Assembly: GCA_905183005.1 (NCBI GenBank)
Contig: CAJJDO010000019.1
Coordinates: 292,008 to 356,007, forward strand
Source of the DNA: Paramecium pentaurelia
Taxonomy: Eukaryota > Ciliophora > Oligohymenophorea > Peniculida > Parameciidae
Direction of reading: 5' to 3'
DNA: 64,000 nucleotides
The notes beneath the pieces are model-generated. The model was not told the DNA's origin. It saw only the letters and a program-made list of their open reading frames with translations, and searched no databases. This document shows positions 25,301-36,877 of the stretch, piece after piece. Each line of letters opens with the position of its first letter. Positions within the stretch are counted from its first letter, which is position 1. The translations under genes were made by a program, and so were the position numbers.

Positions 25301-26030
25301 GATTAAGTTGGAGAAGATGGTCAAGATGATGATGTAGAGGAAAGTAGTGATTCTAATAATGAAAATGCATCATATAGTGTATCACAAATATAAAACTAAT
25401 AGGAAATTGATTAAGAAATTATTCAATAAAATGTGTAAAATTTAGATTAAAATATTAATCAAAAACATTATTGTATTGTTTAGAATGATTAATATAATTA
25501 AATTCGTGAGCAAAATAAAGAAATTTAAAATCATTATCATCATCTTACTAACAAAGAAGATTTGATATTCATGAAAATGACTACATAAATTATTTAATTG
25601 ATAGGAGTTAAGTTCTCTTAGTAATTTGCGAAAATTTTAGATTTATTTAGTTTCTTATTATCTGAAAATAAATAAGTTGATAATTAGTAATTTATAAATT
25701 GGTGGACTGAATTGACTTCATTTACTTCATAATAGATAATTCCAGAAGAAAAAGACATTACTTAATAAGATATAAGAATTTAGCCATTAAATATATTTAG
25801 GGATAGAGTAGGAATGGAATTCTTAAGAATTGATTAAGATGATAGATCCATATCTGGAGTGTAATAAAGTTCATAAAATAGAGCTCGAAACTATTTATAA
25901 TAATTAGTAAGAGACTTCCCAGATAGACATTCTCATTATGGTATTAGATTAGAGTAACAAAGACAATTTTAGGAATAAATTACAAATATATAATATTAAA
26001 ATACATAAATGATAGAGTCTAATAATTAAA

Positions 26031-26089
<59 letters not shown>

Positions 26090-29000
26090 TAATAACAATA
26101 ATAATAATAATAATAGTAATAATAATAATCATCATCATAATAATACTAACCCTTATACTAAACTTAAGACTAAACATTATAAAATTTATAAAATGAGTAA
26201 TTAGAGTAAGATATATTATTTTAATAATTCTAAGCGCCAAATTTTTAGCAATAATTTCATTCCTAAAGTCCCTAAAGTCATGATTATGTGTAGTTTGAGG
26301 TTTATTCTCCCATTTACCATAATTTAGATGATTAAAATATACTAGAACAAAATTAAGTAAATAATCAACAATAAACTAACGATTAGCCAGAAAAGATAGA
26401 GTAACATTAACCTACTTAACAGTAATAAATTTAATAAAATAATTAAAATTATTAATAAACTTATCCAAAGAGTTACAACCTTTTGAAAAGAGAAGGTAAA
26501 ACATTTGAAGATCTAATTAAAAATGACATTGATCCATCAGTTTTTGAAGATCTAAATGAAGATTTGATGATGGAAGTTATTTAATCCATTCCACATGAAA
26601 TTGATGGAATTGATCCTTAATTTTTAGCCTCTCTTCCATTAGAAATTAGAAATGAAATAATTCAATAATATTCTATGCCAATAAACTAAACAAAACCTTA
26701 AGAAATTTCTTAAGTTAATTTAACAGAAAATTTATTCCTTCATAATGATAGAAATTAATTGCAACATCCAAGAAACGAGTATGTTATTCCTCCTATATAA
26801 AATGTTCAAGAGAATGGTCCCAACCTATTAAATAGACCTAATTCTCGACTTATGAATTATACTGCCTTTTTTTCAGATATCATTCCTAATGAATAAAGGC
26901 AAACAAATTATGATTAATAGTTTTAATTGAAAAAACCTCATTTGAAATCTTAAAATTTAAAATAGTTACTTTCCACTTAAAGACATATAATTTAAAAATT
27001 AGGAACTGTTGAAGATGAATTTACCTAATCATTACTAAGTTTACTTTATGTAGAATCTCATAGTTTCATCAATTTCCCTATTAATCTTTTTATTTCATTA
27101 TGCAATATTTAAAATGTTGAGTATAAATTAATTGATACATTATTCATGATATTAAAAACAAATAAATCAAAAGAATAATAAATCAAATCTTTTCCTCCAT
27201 AATTTATGGTTAAAAGATATGGACTTGTAAGAGATTTTAGTAAAATATATAATGTAGTTTCATTAAAAGTCTTGTATTTGTTTTCAAAATTACAAAGCTC
27301 TTCTATAAACTACTTTTTCGAAAACAAAAAGTAAAATTAAAGTTCATCAGAGAATGTCTTAAACCTTCCCTTATTAGAACTAATCTAACTTTTGCCTGAA
27401 TTTCAAGGGGAACATTAAGAGTTGCTCATTTAGGCTATAACAAACATTAGTACAAAATAACAGGATTTTAATTAATTTAAAGTAAAGCTAGACTAAAAAT
27501 CTGTTGAATGTATTTGTAAGACTCTTCTATAAAATGTGAGTAAAAGTGTAAGGAATTTTTCAAATATAATTCAAAGTTTATGCAACCACAAAGAAAATTA
27601 ATTCTTAATAGTTCAATACATTAAGGAATATATAGAGAAAGCTATAAAGGAGATAAATGAAAAATTTAAAAAAACTGATGAGATATTTAATGGAGATAAA
27701 GCATTAATTAATATCTTTCAGTTTGTAAGGGATATTAATGCAAAAGTAGGAGAAAACAATAATCCATAAGATATATCAATAAATTTTAAAGAATTATTGG
27801 AGAGTAAAGAATTGATAGAATTATGGAAAAATATGATAAAGTTTTTATCATAAATACCTTAATAATCAATAATAAAAATGACACCAAAAATATCTCCATA
27901 TTTAGAATGCTTTTTTATTATATATTAAATAGTAAACCCAATAAAAAAAAATAAATTGAATCTTAAGGAGTCTAAGAAAATTGCATTGATGGAAGGATAA
28001 CATTAAGAAATTCAAGAACAGTTACTACATGATGAATTATTTCAATAGATTTGTGAAAGTGGGAAACCACTAATAAATATGATGCTTAAAGAAAGATTAT
28101 AAGAATATAAAGAGAAGGGGAAGATTATAAATGATAGCTTAGGAATCATAATAATTAAGAATCCAAGAATTGTTGATTTTGAAAATAAGTAGAAGTATTT
28201 CAAAATAGAATTGAAATAATTAAAAACTTAGAATAATAAGCATCATTTTGGTAATGTTACTGTGAGATGTAGAAGAAAAGACATATTTATGGATTCTTAT
28301 CATCATTTTAGTAAATTAAGACCTGAAGACTTAAAAGGAAAATTAACTGTAGAATTTGATGGAGAGGAAGGAATAGATTAAGGAGGAGTTACTAGAGAAT
28401 GGTTTTTGTTATTATCTAAAGAAATATTTAATCCTAATTATGCTTTATTCACTCCATCTTTGAATGGTTAAATGTTTCAACCTAGTAATAAGTCACATGT
28501 TAATCCTGATCATGTTAAGTACTTTAAATTTATTGGTAGAATTGTTGGTAAAGCACTTTATGATGGATAATTATTGGATACTTATTTTACTCGCTCATTT
28601 TATAAACATATTTTAGGTTAGAAATTAACTATACATGATATGGAAGATATTGATTTGAATGAATATAAAAGTATGAAAAAGATTTTAGAAGAAAATGTGA
28701 ATGATTGGGGAATTTATTGGACATATATGGTAGATAATTTTGGTAAATTGGAAGAGAGAGAACTTGTTGATGGAGGTAGATAAAAATAAGTGACTGAAGA
28801 TAATAAATTTGAGTATGTTCAAATTTATTGTTATTAAAAAATGGCAAAGGAAATTAAAGATTAAATAGAAGCTTTTTTGAATGGTTTTCATGAATTGATT
28901 CCTTAAAATTTAATTAGTATATTTGAATGGAAAGAAATGGAACTTATGTTATGTGGTTTACCAGATATAGATCGTATATTATTAATATAATTATTTAAGT

Positions 29001-29402
29001 TGAGGATATGAAGGAGAACATTGAATATCATGGATATATAAGAGAAGATAAAGTCATTTAATGGTTATGGGAATTATTGGAGAGTTTTGACGAAAGTAAA
29101 AGAGCAGCATTTTTATAATTTATAACAGGTTTTTTTTTTAAATTTATTATTTAAAGGAACTTCTAAAGTGCCTCTTGGAGGATTTAAGGATTTAAAAGGT
29201 ATCCATGGTTCATAAAAGATTTAAATTCATAAAAAGCATTACATAAATTATGAATTACCAACATCACATACTTGGTAAGTTCTTAAATGACTTAAATAGT
29301 TTTAATTAATTGGATTTACCATGTTATCCAACTAGATAAGTGTTGAAAGAAAAATTAGAACTTGCAATTTTAGAAGGAAAGGAAGGTTTTGGCTTTGCTT
29401 GA
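19325..29402 (+). CDS. giant HECT E3 ubiquitin ligase (HUWE1/TOM1 type)
   Basis: HECT ligases take ubiquitin from an E2 onto a catalytic cysteine and pass it to substrates. The gene runs about 10 kb from ATG 19325-19327 to TGA 29400-29402, giving some 3,300 residues, between yeast TOM1 and human HUWE1 in size. The N-terminal third is a helical repeat region as in the DUF908/DUF913 part of the family. An Asp run (25088-25132) and acidic region follow, as in TOM1, then a glutamine-rich linker with 32 consecutive Q. Next is a block IDPQFLASLPLEIRNEIIQQ, which fits the family motif LPPEIREEVL. The C-terminal HECT domain has VEFDGEEGIDQGGVTREWF, KFIGRIVGKALYDG, SFDESKRAAFLQFITG and ends TSHTCFNQLDLPCYPTRQ...EGKEGFGFA. 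The catalytic Cys is the C of HTCFNQLDLP, its codon split by an intron at 29275-29299. Introns are 17-28 nt; one (about 29128) begins GTTTTT rather than GTA. Confidence 0.92.
25088..25132 (+). repeat. poly-aspartate tract (GAT)n in the HECT ligase
   Basis: A run of GAT/GAC codons, interrupted by one CAT and one AAT, encodes about a dozen aspartates within a wider acidic segment. TOM1 has an acidic domain in a comparable place. The reverse strand reads as poly-His, which is a shadow. Confidence 0.85.
26033..26128 (+). repeat. (TAA)n microsatellite encoding 32 glutamines
   Basis: Ninety-six bases in frame with the HECT ligase read as 29 TAA, one TAG and two CAA codons, all glutamine in Paramecium. 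It sits in a long Q/N-rich linker. In the standard code this would be 30 stop codons. The frame is fixed by coding sequence on both sides (RQFQEQITNIQ before, PNFQQQFHSQSPQSHDY after). Confidence 0.9.
29275..29299 (+). other. 25-nt intron splitting the HECT catalytic cysteine codon
   Basis: The exon ends ...CAT ACT TG and the next begins T TTT AAT, so the cysteine codon TGT of TCFNQLD is formed only after splicing. The intron starts GTAAGT and ends ATAG. If it is retained, translation leaves the frame before the active site. Confidence 0.85.
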
Positions 29403-29628
29403 TTTACCCTTGATATAAATATAGAAACTAATTTTAATTTATAATTATTACTAATTCTAGTTTTTATAAGTAAACTTATTCTAGAAAAATTAATTATTCT
29501 TAGTCTTTTTAATAAATTGTCTATTTTAGATCTAAAAAGAAAATTATGAAGATAAAAAGATTAATTTAGATTTTAAATTAAAAAAAAAATAAAATTGGAA
29601 TTATCGTTCTGAATAAAAATGTTATTTT

Positions 29629-30679
29629 TCATCCAGCTTAAGGGTGTTAATTTCTTGCACCTTTATTTTGATATACTCCAGTGAACTCTTGTTTTCTTTG
29701 AGGTAAAGCCCGAACAGGTTATTATTAGGGTGGAACTCTACTTTGTATTCCAGGTTGTTAAATGGCCGATCGTGTTATTGGTTATTATTGTTATGGTAAA
29801 GCCAATCGAGTTGGATTGTTATTATAACTACTATTATTATTTCCCAACATAATTGGTTAGATATCATCTAATTTTATTCTATTAAAATAAATTACTTTTT
29901 CTAGGATAACTAGGAGTATCATAAGTGATTTGTTCTCTTGGGAAAGGATGATTATTAAGATCTCTCATATTTGGTTAGCCTTATAAGATTCTTAGACCTC
30001 CTGAAGGTCCATTTATTCCTAAATTTCTTCCCATTCCTAACCATTCATTTTCAAATTGTTCAACTTAATTTTCATCCATATTCAAATAATGGTTTGTAGT
30101 AGTGATTTAACCTGTTCTATCTCTTTCTCTTACATGCTTTCTGCCTTTATCATTCATCATTCTTTCATGTCCAAATCTATCTATTCCATCACTATTCTTA
30201 TATCCTTGTTATCTTTCACTTATCTAATTTAAATTATAATAATATACAGTATGACCATTAACACCTCTAGCCACAGCATTATTATCAAAATATTTTTCTT
30301 AAATTACTCTTCCATCTGGACCCATTTTAGATGATTAAACATAACTAGATGAGTATACCTAGAACACTCCGTCTTTTGAATGTTAGTTAACATCTCTTTA
30401 GTTTAAACCTGTCATATGTCGATGAAGATTCGAGAATTCCATCATTTCATTTTCTAGGTCATCAAAACCTCTAAAAACAGATCCAAATCCTAAGTTAGCC
30501 AATTAACGATCCATATGTTGCATCATTTTGTTTGACATAGAATCAAATTCTTAGAACATATTAAAAGGAGCCAATTACTAATTGTTTTAGTTAGACTTTA
30601 TTTAAAAATCTTATAATACATAATTTTAGATCTGATTTGATCGTGGTGGTTGACTACTTCCTCTATATTGTTGTATCAT
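29629..30679 (-). CDS. myeloid leukemia factor (MLF1) family protein
   Basis: MLF proteins are small eukaryotic adaptors reported in nucleus and cytoplasm; their biochemical role is not settled. From ATG at 30677-30679 (MIQQYRGSSQPPRSNQ) one 28-nt intron (near 29860-29887) leads to TGA at 29629-29631, about 340 residues, similar to animal MLF. Family hallmarks are an N-terminal Met/Phe-rich part (NMFQEFDSMSNKMMQHMDRQ), the block FQVYSSSYVQSSKMGPDGRV (animal FSSSSVMTYSKVG...), a charged block ERMMNDKGRKHVRERDR, and NMDENQVEQFENEWLG (animal NMNESDAHAFDEEW). The last third, after the intron, is a P/Q/N-rich tail. The gene lies tail to tail with the HECT ligase, 226 bp apart, and is divergent from YIF1. 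Confidence 0.88.
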
Positions 30680-30739
30680 ATATCTTTAAGCAAGTATAAA
30701 TAAATAATATAATAAAGATTTCTAGAAATCACTTTATTA

Positions 30740-31629
30740 ATGAAACCAGAACTTATTCCTATTACAGATCCATTAGATTTTATTATGATGCCTATTGATC
30801 AAAATAAATCGTTTCAATCTCGAATTGGAAATCCTTAATTTGAGGAAACAGCCTCTAATATTGGGAAGTAATAGAAATTAAATACGAAAGAAAAATAGCA
30901 GTATTCGGAAGAAAATATGATAATTTCATAAGCTCTCTTTTTAGTAGTCAATATAGATATTATTTTGATGTTGATAATGAATATATAAAACAAAAACTAA
31001 TATTATTACATGCTCCAATTATTTATAGAGGAGATTGGACATTAAGTATTATAATCAATTTGTATTATGTAGGTAATGAGACATAGAACTTTTTAACAAC
31101 CAAAAATATATAAGCTCCTGATCTATATTTACCTTTAATGGGATTGATTACTTTAGTTTTATTACAATGTTTAAATATTGGAATAAACAATGCTACCTAA
31201 TATATTTCAATATATATGATCAATTCTATTTGGAAATGTCTTATAATTTCATTTATTGAGGTAATTTTTATGAGAATTATGTTTTATTTATTTGGTAATT
31301 TAAAAGTGAGCATTATTGATTTGATTTCAATTTCAAATTACAGATATTGCAGGTAATAATATTTCTATGTTTAAGTCTAACCACTCTATTCATTTTTAAT
31401 TTAATGACTTATCATATATTTTGGACAGTCGGAACAATATACATTTTATTAAGTTAAGCTGTATTTGTATATAAATCTTCATAAATTTGTATTGAACAAT
31501 AAATTCAAAGTAATTAAGGTAATCATTTTTAATAAATAAGAATGTGATAATAGTTTAGATCCCACTTTAGCCTTATTATTATCTTTACTATAAATTACAT
31601 GCTCATGTTTAATTTTGTTTATTATATGA
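30740..31629 (+). CDS. YIF1-family Golgi/ER membrane protein
   Basis: YIF1 pairs with YIP1 at the ER-Golgi boundary and helps Rab proteins and vesicle formation. From ATG 30740-30742 (MKPELIPITDPLDFIMMP) a 23-nt intron near 30868 joins to FGRKYDNFISSLFSSQYRYY. Typical family blocks follow: FDVDNEYIKQKLILLHAP, NIQAPDLYLPLMGLITLVLL (animal [20 protein letters not shown]) and SIIDLISISNYRY, with four to five hydrophobic segments. A 23-nt intron near 31354 precedes the last membrane helices. The 3' end is less certain: a 40-nt intron ending near 31560 gives DPTLALLLSLLQITCSCLIL and TGA at 31627-31629, about 265 residues, matching the family length. A shorter intron there would extend the frame into what looks like non-coding sequence. 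Confidence 0.85.
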
Positions 31630-33145
31630 TTAATTAGTTTATTATTTTCATGGTGATCATCAAATAAGTTTAATTCTTTTAATCATTCATTTCTATATAA
31701 GTTTATTCTTGATTATTTTATTATTTCTAATATTATTTATAATATAGTAATGTAATTTAACTAAATTTAATAAAATAAATAACTATGAATCTATAAAGTA
31801 TTTCATAGTTATGAAATTTCAATAATTATAAAGAAAACTAAATCATCTCTTATATATAGGATGTATTTTAAAATTCAAAATTTAAACAACTTTAGACAAA
31901 GTTTGTTTTTAAAAATTCATAATTATTCTAAAGATAAACTTATCAACACTCTATTTGACCTTTGTTTAATTCTTAATTAAATAATTGTGAATCTTCATTA
32001 TTCCAAAAATGATTATAAATATTGTTCATCTCATTGTTAATAAAAAATAATACTTAATTTTAATTTTATTGTTTAAAACGAAATTACTATCTAGGCAATG
32101 AAAATAAAATAAATAATTTGTTATTATTAGGAAATATATTAGATTTCTTTTCGTCTTATTAATTTATAGGAAGTAGAGTACAAACTTATATTCAAAGTTG
32201 TGTATAGAAATTCCCGTAACAAAATATAAGTGAAATAATGTTCAAAGAATAATTTTTTAGAATTTATATATATATTTAAATTTGGAATTAAAAAAATATT
32301 TAATATTCTTATTATTAGTATATAAATTCAAAAAAATATTCTCTTTATTGACATAAATTAAAAATAACTTATTATTAATAATAAATTTCAAGTTCTATTT
32401 ATGTCTTAATCAATTTTGTTAATCATTTAAAATAATCCCTTTTTTCAAGACTTTTGATTAATCACCATCTTAATTAATATAAACAATTTATATAATTTCA
32501 TTAATTGGAAGAACCTTTCCATGGTAAGTATCTATTCTATAATAATGAATTTCAATATAATATGTTTCCATAATATATCTATAATTATAAAATATTAGGA
32601 TTAGATTCTATTTTGATGCTTAAACTTAATATTCCATTTATTTTTATTCATGAAGAAATTATTGTTAGAGTTTAAAAAAAAAACTTCATTTAAGTACATC
32701 ATAATATCATTTTATTAAAATATTATGATGTAATAATGATATAGAATTCAAATTTGTTAATTGATTAATAATAAAGATTAATCTAACTAATCTCTTATAT
32801 ATTTTAAGATCTTAATGAAGATTCTTAAATTTATTTATTAATATAATTTTGTACAATGTTTATATAGATTTTAATTAAGACTGATCAAGTTTTCTTTTTA
32901 TTATTTAATGTATAATGTTTTAATAAAGTAGTAACTTTTTATGAAATGTTTCTAACTTATATTATTTATTATATTATAAATTAAGTTGTTGTTGAGCATT
33001 TTATAGATTTATATTTAATCAAAAGAATTGCAAATATGCATATTTTACTTATATATCATAAATATTCTTTTTTGATTTTAAATGATTTTCATGTTAGGAG
33101 TAGGGATTGTATAAAATTAGACTTTATGATTAAATAATATTATTT
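31630..33145. other. 1.5-kb gap with no gene seen
   Basis: Very AT-rich. Nothing recognisable in either strand; open frames here do not resemble coding sequence. Confidence 0.5.
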
Positions 33146-34218
33146 ATGGGTAATCAATGTTTGTCTTGCCTAAGAAAGTTTGTTTAAAGGCAAAACATTA
33201 AGAATATGTCAGAATTACCTTAAATTGATATTCATTAGCAAGATGAAACCTATACAAAAGTGGATAATATTGATGAGTCAGAAAATTATCATGAACATTC
33301 AGAGGAGCAAATTCTTGCAATTTCAGACAATATATAAGAAACTATAGACTAATCGATTGATATCTTTCTTTACAGAATAAAGACAACTAAAGATTTTGAG
33401 GAGGTTTTTAAGGATGATTAACTTGTAATCCTTTTTAAGAGTTTTAAAATTGCAGAGAGATACACTGTAATATAAGTAAAATATGAATTCAGAATGAAGA
33501 AGACATCAATAAATGACTTTTTGAATTATACTTATCTTACTAACATTGATTAATTTACTACATTGTAGACGAATAGTGAATTCTAACAAATTTATGCTAG
33601 TTTCAAGAAAATTTAATTTGTTGAATCTAGAGAATATGTTTTCATCAAATATTAGAAGCAGTTGTCTTAAAATAAATATATCTAAGTACTGCGCTCAATT
33701 AACTCTGATTAATCTTAATAAACTACAAGGGGAATAATTTATATAAGTGGTTTTCTTTTGGAAGAAATGCAAAATTAAGAAATAAGAGTCTAAGCATATG
33801 CTGAAATAGATTTTAAAATAAAATTGCCTCCTGGTATGATAAAGAAGGCATTATCTATTGAGCTTAAAAGGGCCCTTTAATAATTCATTTATTGATTATA
33901 TATTTATTTTATTTCTGGATTTCAGATATGTAATCTAAAGCTATCTAATAATTCGTTCAAAAATAACTATAACAGTAAAGAAAAAAAGAAGAAAAACCTA
34001 AGATAGAAAAGGAAACAACAATAGAAAGAAGACCCCATAAATTGATGAGACAAATTAAGAAGAAAATTCTTAAAAAGCCTAAATAAATAGTAAAATAATA
34101 AAAGCAATAACCAAAAAAACATAAACCTATAAAGGCATAATAGAATTAAGTAGATTAGAATTATGTTGTATATAAACCAAATGAAAAAATAATGAGTAGA
34201 TTAAAACATTATTTATGA
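33146..34218 (+). CDS. START-domain lipid-binding protein with likely N-terminal lipid anchor
   Basis: START domains hold a single lipid in a helix-grip pocket. The protein starts MGNQCLSCLRKF, a glycine at position 2 with nearby cysteines as in acylated proteins. After an acidic linker, the START core is seen: TTKDFEEVFKDDQLV, a 33-nt intron near 33470, SREYVFIKYQKQLSQNKYIQ (family: RDFVVLRYWRKLDDGSYVI), TTRGIIYISGFLLEEM and AYAEIDFKIKLPPGMIKKAL. The frame then meets a TGA at 33893-33895. From about 33924 another frame carries a lysine/glutamine-rich tail (HKLMRQIKKKILKKPKQ) to TGA 34216-34218. No GT-AG intron fits between them, so the tail depends on a sequencing error or an unusual intron; otherwise the protein ends at 33895. 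Confidence 0.75.
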
Positions 34219-34784
34219 AATTGTATAAATATATATATTTATAGTTCCTTTAGCTACGTTACTTCAAGTATAATTGTGATAACATAGAAATATATAAAAT
34301 ATTTAATTTGTTTAATTATTAGATGGATGAATAAAAGATTGTTCATCTTAATATTTTAATTTTCTGAATAATAATTGATTCTTATATTTTTATATTCTAT
34401 TCGATCTTATTGTATATTATAGTTAAGAAGAGAATAAGTATTATTCTTAAAATATGGTTGTTTGGAAAAGTTTAATGTTTGATTTTGAAAAGTTAACAAA
34501 TTGAAATAATTTAACATGAGTTTAGATCAATCAATTTTTTAACTGAATTAATATTTTTGAGTGTTTTAATGAATGTAATTATGGATGTATTTTTAAGTTT
34601 ATTATATTAGAATAAAAATAAAGGATAAGCATTTTAGCATGATATCAAATATTCAAACTTATGTGAATATAATTATAATGATGATGATTATATTAATATA
34701 CATTAATGATGCGTAATATTATTATATATCATAAATATTAATATCTTAAATTTATTTCGCTGTCTACAGTGATTCAGATTAGTT
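34219..34784. other. intergenic, no gene seen
   Basis: 566 bp of AT-rich spacer between two same-strand genes. No motif recognised. Confidence 0.5.
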
Positions 34785-35229
34785 ATGAAGATTATAGAAG
34801 AAATAAAAAATCAAGTGGAGTAGGAGATGAAAAAAATGATTGGGAAATGCATTGAAAAGAGATATGCAAAATTAACAGATAAATTAAAAAAGGAATTCAT
34901 CATTAAGGTTATTAGGGATGGATAAACAATTAGATAAGTTTGATATAATAAATTAAATTTAGGCCTCAAAAGACTTATGTATAAATTATTCTTCAGCAAA
35001 AGCAATCATTTCAAATTACAGAAAATCATTTTGTAGTTAAGGAAATTAGAAATATAATTTAGAACCAAGATAGGTTTAAGTGAATGACAAATATGACTGG
35101 AAGAAATTTAAAATTATGACATATTGTGAAGAAACATAAACTAATGAATATACTATGGAAACATTTGCATAAAATTTAAAGTAATCAAATTAAATAAAGT
35201 ATTAATTGACCTTTGAGAACAAGGTATGA
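34785..35229 (+). CDS. small helix-turn-helix protein
   Basis: ATG at 34785-34787 (MKIIEEIKNQVEQEMKKM), one intron of about 25 nt beginning GTTTGA (34938-34962, not the usual GTA), stop TGA 35227-35229; about 140 residues. The centre, RYAKLTDKLKKEFIIKVIRD then ASKDLCINYSSAKAIISNYRK, matches the helix-turn-helix block of the protein at 13858-14675 (compare ELNINFSTAKAIMQIYRK). It differs in lacking the acidic head and the glutamine-rich C-terminus. It is probably a member of an expanded Paramecium family of DNA-binding proteins. No transposase domain is attached. Confidence 0.7.
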
Positions 35230-35287
35230 TTTTAACAATACTTTATAAATTTCTTTAATCATTTTTTAATTAAATATATAATTAAAT

Positions 35288-36853
35288 ATGATATTATTAT
35301 CAACTCTAATAAAGATTGGAGTGACTATTTTAATTCTTTCAGGCTTAACAACATCCTATTATTATTATTCTTCAATTAATAATACATAAATATTTGATGA
35401 AAGTGTTTCAGCTTATCAAAGAGAATAAGTTGTTTCACAAAGAAATGAAATACCAGTAGAAGCAACATTACATCATGAAAGAACAATATTGAAGAAACAT
35501 GTAGTTGGAAATTGGGGTCCATTAAGGACTTAAGTGGATTATTCAAATGTGGAACCATATATTAAGAAAAATTAATTAGCCTTCATTAAAGAATATCTTA
35601 TGACTCCAGCCTTAGCATTTCTATAGACATCTTTAAAAGTTTATCCAAGATTATCTAATACCTTTGTAAGTTAAAAATGTGGTGGTTATAGTGTTTAAAA
35701 CTTATAAAAATCTGGATAAGTATTTGATTTAGGAATTCTTATGGCTGCATCTAATGATCCAAAAGGGACTTGGTGGTTGAGAGGAGTATCTTGTGAATTG
35801 GATAGTGTTACTAATAGACCAATATTAGGAACATTATAGATAAATTTAGCAATATTCAATCAAGTTAACGTTGAAAAAAATAATAATGAAGAATGGGAAT
35901 ATTGGTTATAATAAACATTACATGAATTGATTCATCTGATTGGATTTAATAGTGTATTGTATCCATATTATGTGAATGCAACAGATAATAAAGTTTTAGG
36001 AATTGATAATGTAATAAGAACATTCAAGAATAGATAATATGTGATATTAACACCTGTTTTGGATAGAGTAAAAAGATATTTTTCATGTAATGCAGCAGTA
36101 GGTGCATTATTAGAAGAAAATGGTGGTTAAGATATAGCAGGATTTCATTGGGAGAGAGTAACATTTGGTAATGAAATAATGACAGGTGATCCATTTCCAG
36201 ATCAAGTTATTTCTGAATTTACTTTAGCTTTATTAGAAGGAACAGGTTGGTATCTTCCAAATTATACTTATGCATAAATATTTGGATGGGGTAAAGATGA
36301 TGGTTGTACATTAACTACAGGTGCATGTTCAGTTGTATATGAAGAATTTTGTAAAGTAAAAGATTAATCTGGTTGTTCTAATAATTTTAATAGTATAAGT
36401 GGTTGTTATACTGGAGATCAACTTAGTTAAGGATGCAATTATTGGAGAGAATAAAGTGATTGTAGATATAAAACAGATTATAATGATAAATTAACTAAAT
36501 TAACAGGAGGATCAATTGGAATGAATTCATAATGTTTTATAACAACATTAGCTTAAAATGCATTTGCAACAGCCAGAAGTAGTTGTTATAGTTCTTAATG
36601 TGTAAATGGTAAAGTGATTGTAAATGTTGATGGAATACCAATAACTTGTACAACAAGTGGATAGGTTGTATCAGTAAAATTGGGATAATAATATGGTACA
36701 ATTACATGTCCAGATATAACCAAATTCTGTGCTCAATTATAATATTGTCCAAATAATTGTAGTAATAGAGGTGTTTGTATAAGTAACAACACTTGTAGAT
36801 GTTGGGTAGGATATATAGGAAATGATTGTTCATAAAGATAATCATCAGCCTGA
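35288..36853 (+). CDS. leishmanolysin-like zinc metalloprotease (peptidase M8)
   Basis: A secreted or surface zinc endopeptidase; ciliates have many of this family. The reading frame is uninterrupted over 521 codons, with no intron. A hydrophobic N-terminus (LLSTLIKIGVTILILSG) looks like a signal peptide or anchor. The zinc site is HELIHLIGF (HExxHxxG), the third histidine is in GFHWERV, and the Met-turn is NEIMTGDP, all in the order of M8 enzymes. The C-terminal third is cysteine-rich and ends with an EGF-like module (CPNNCSNRGVCISNNTCRCW). No GPI-type hydrophobic end is seen (it ends CSQRQSSA). The gene ends 24 bp from the end of the convergent importin gene. Confidence 0.92.
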
Positions 36854-36877
36854 TATATATATGATATAAATAAGCAA

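Noticed and set aside
26019..26240. poly-isoleucine frame on the minus strand
   Set aside because: Shadow of the (TAA)n polyglutamine tract of the HECT ligase.
33893..33930. retained internal eliminated sequence as the cause of the START gene frame break
   Set aside because: No TA-bounded segment with the usual TAYAG-type ends could be found that restores the frame when removed.
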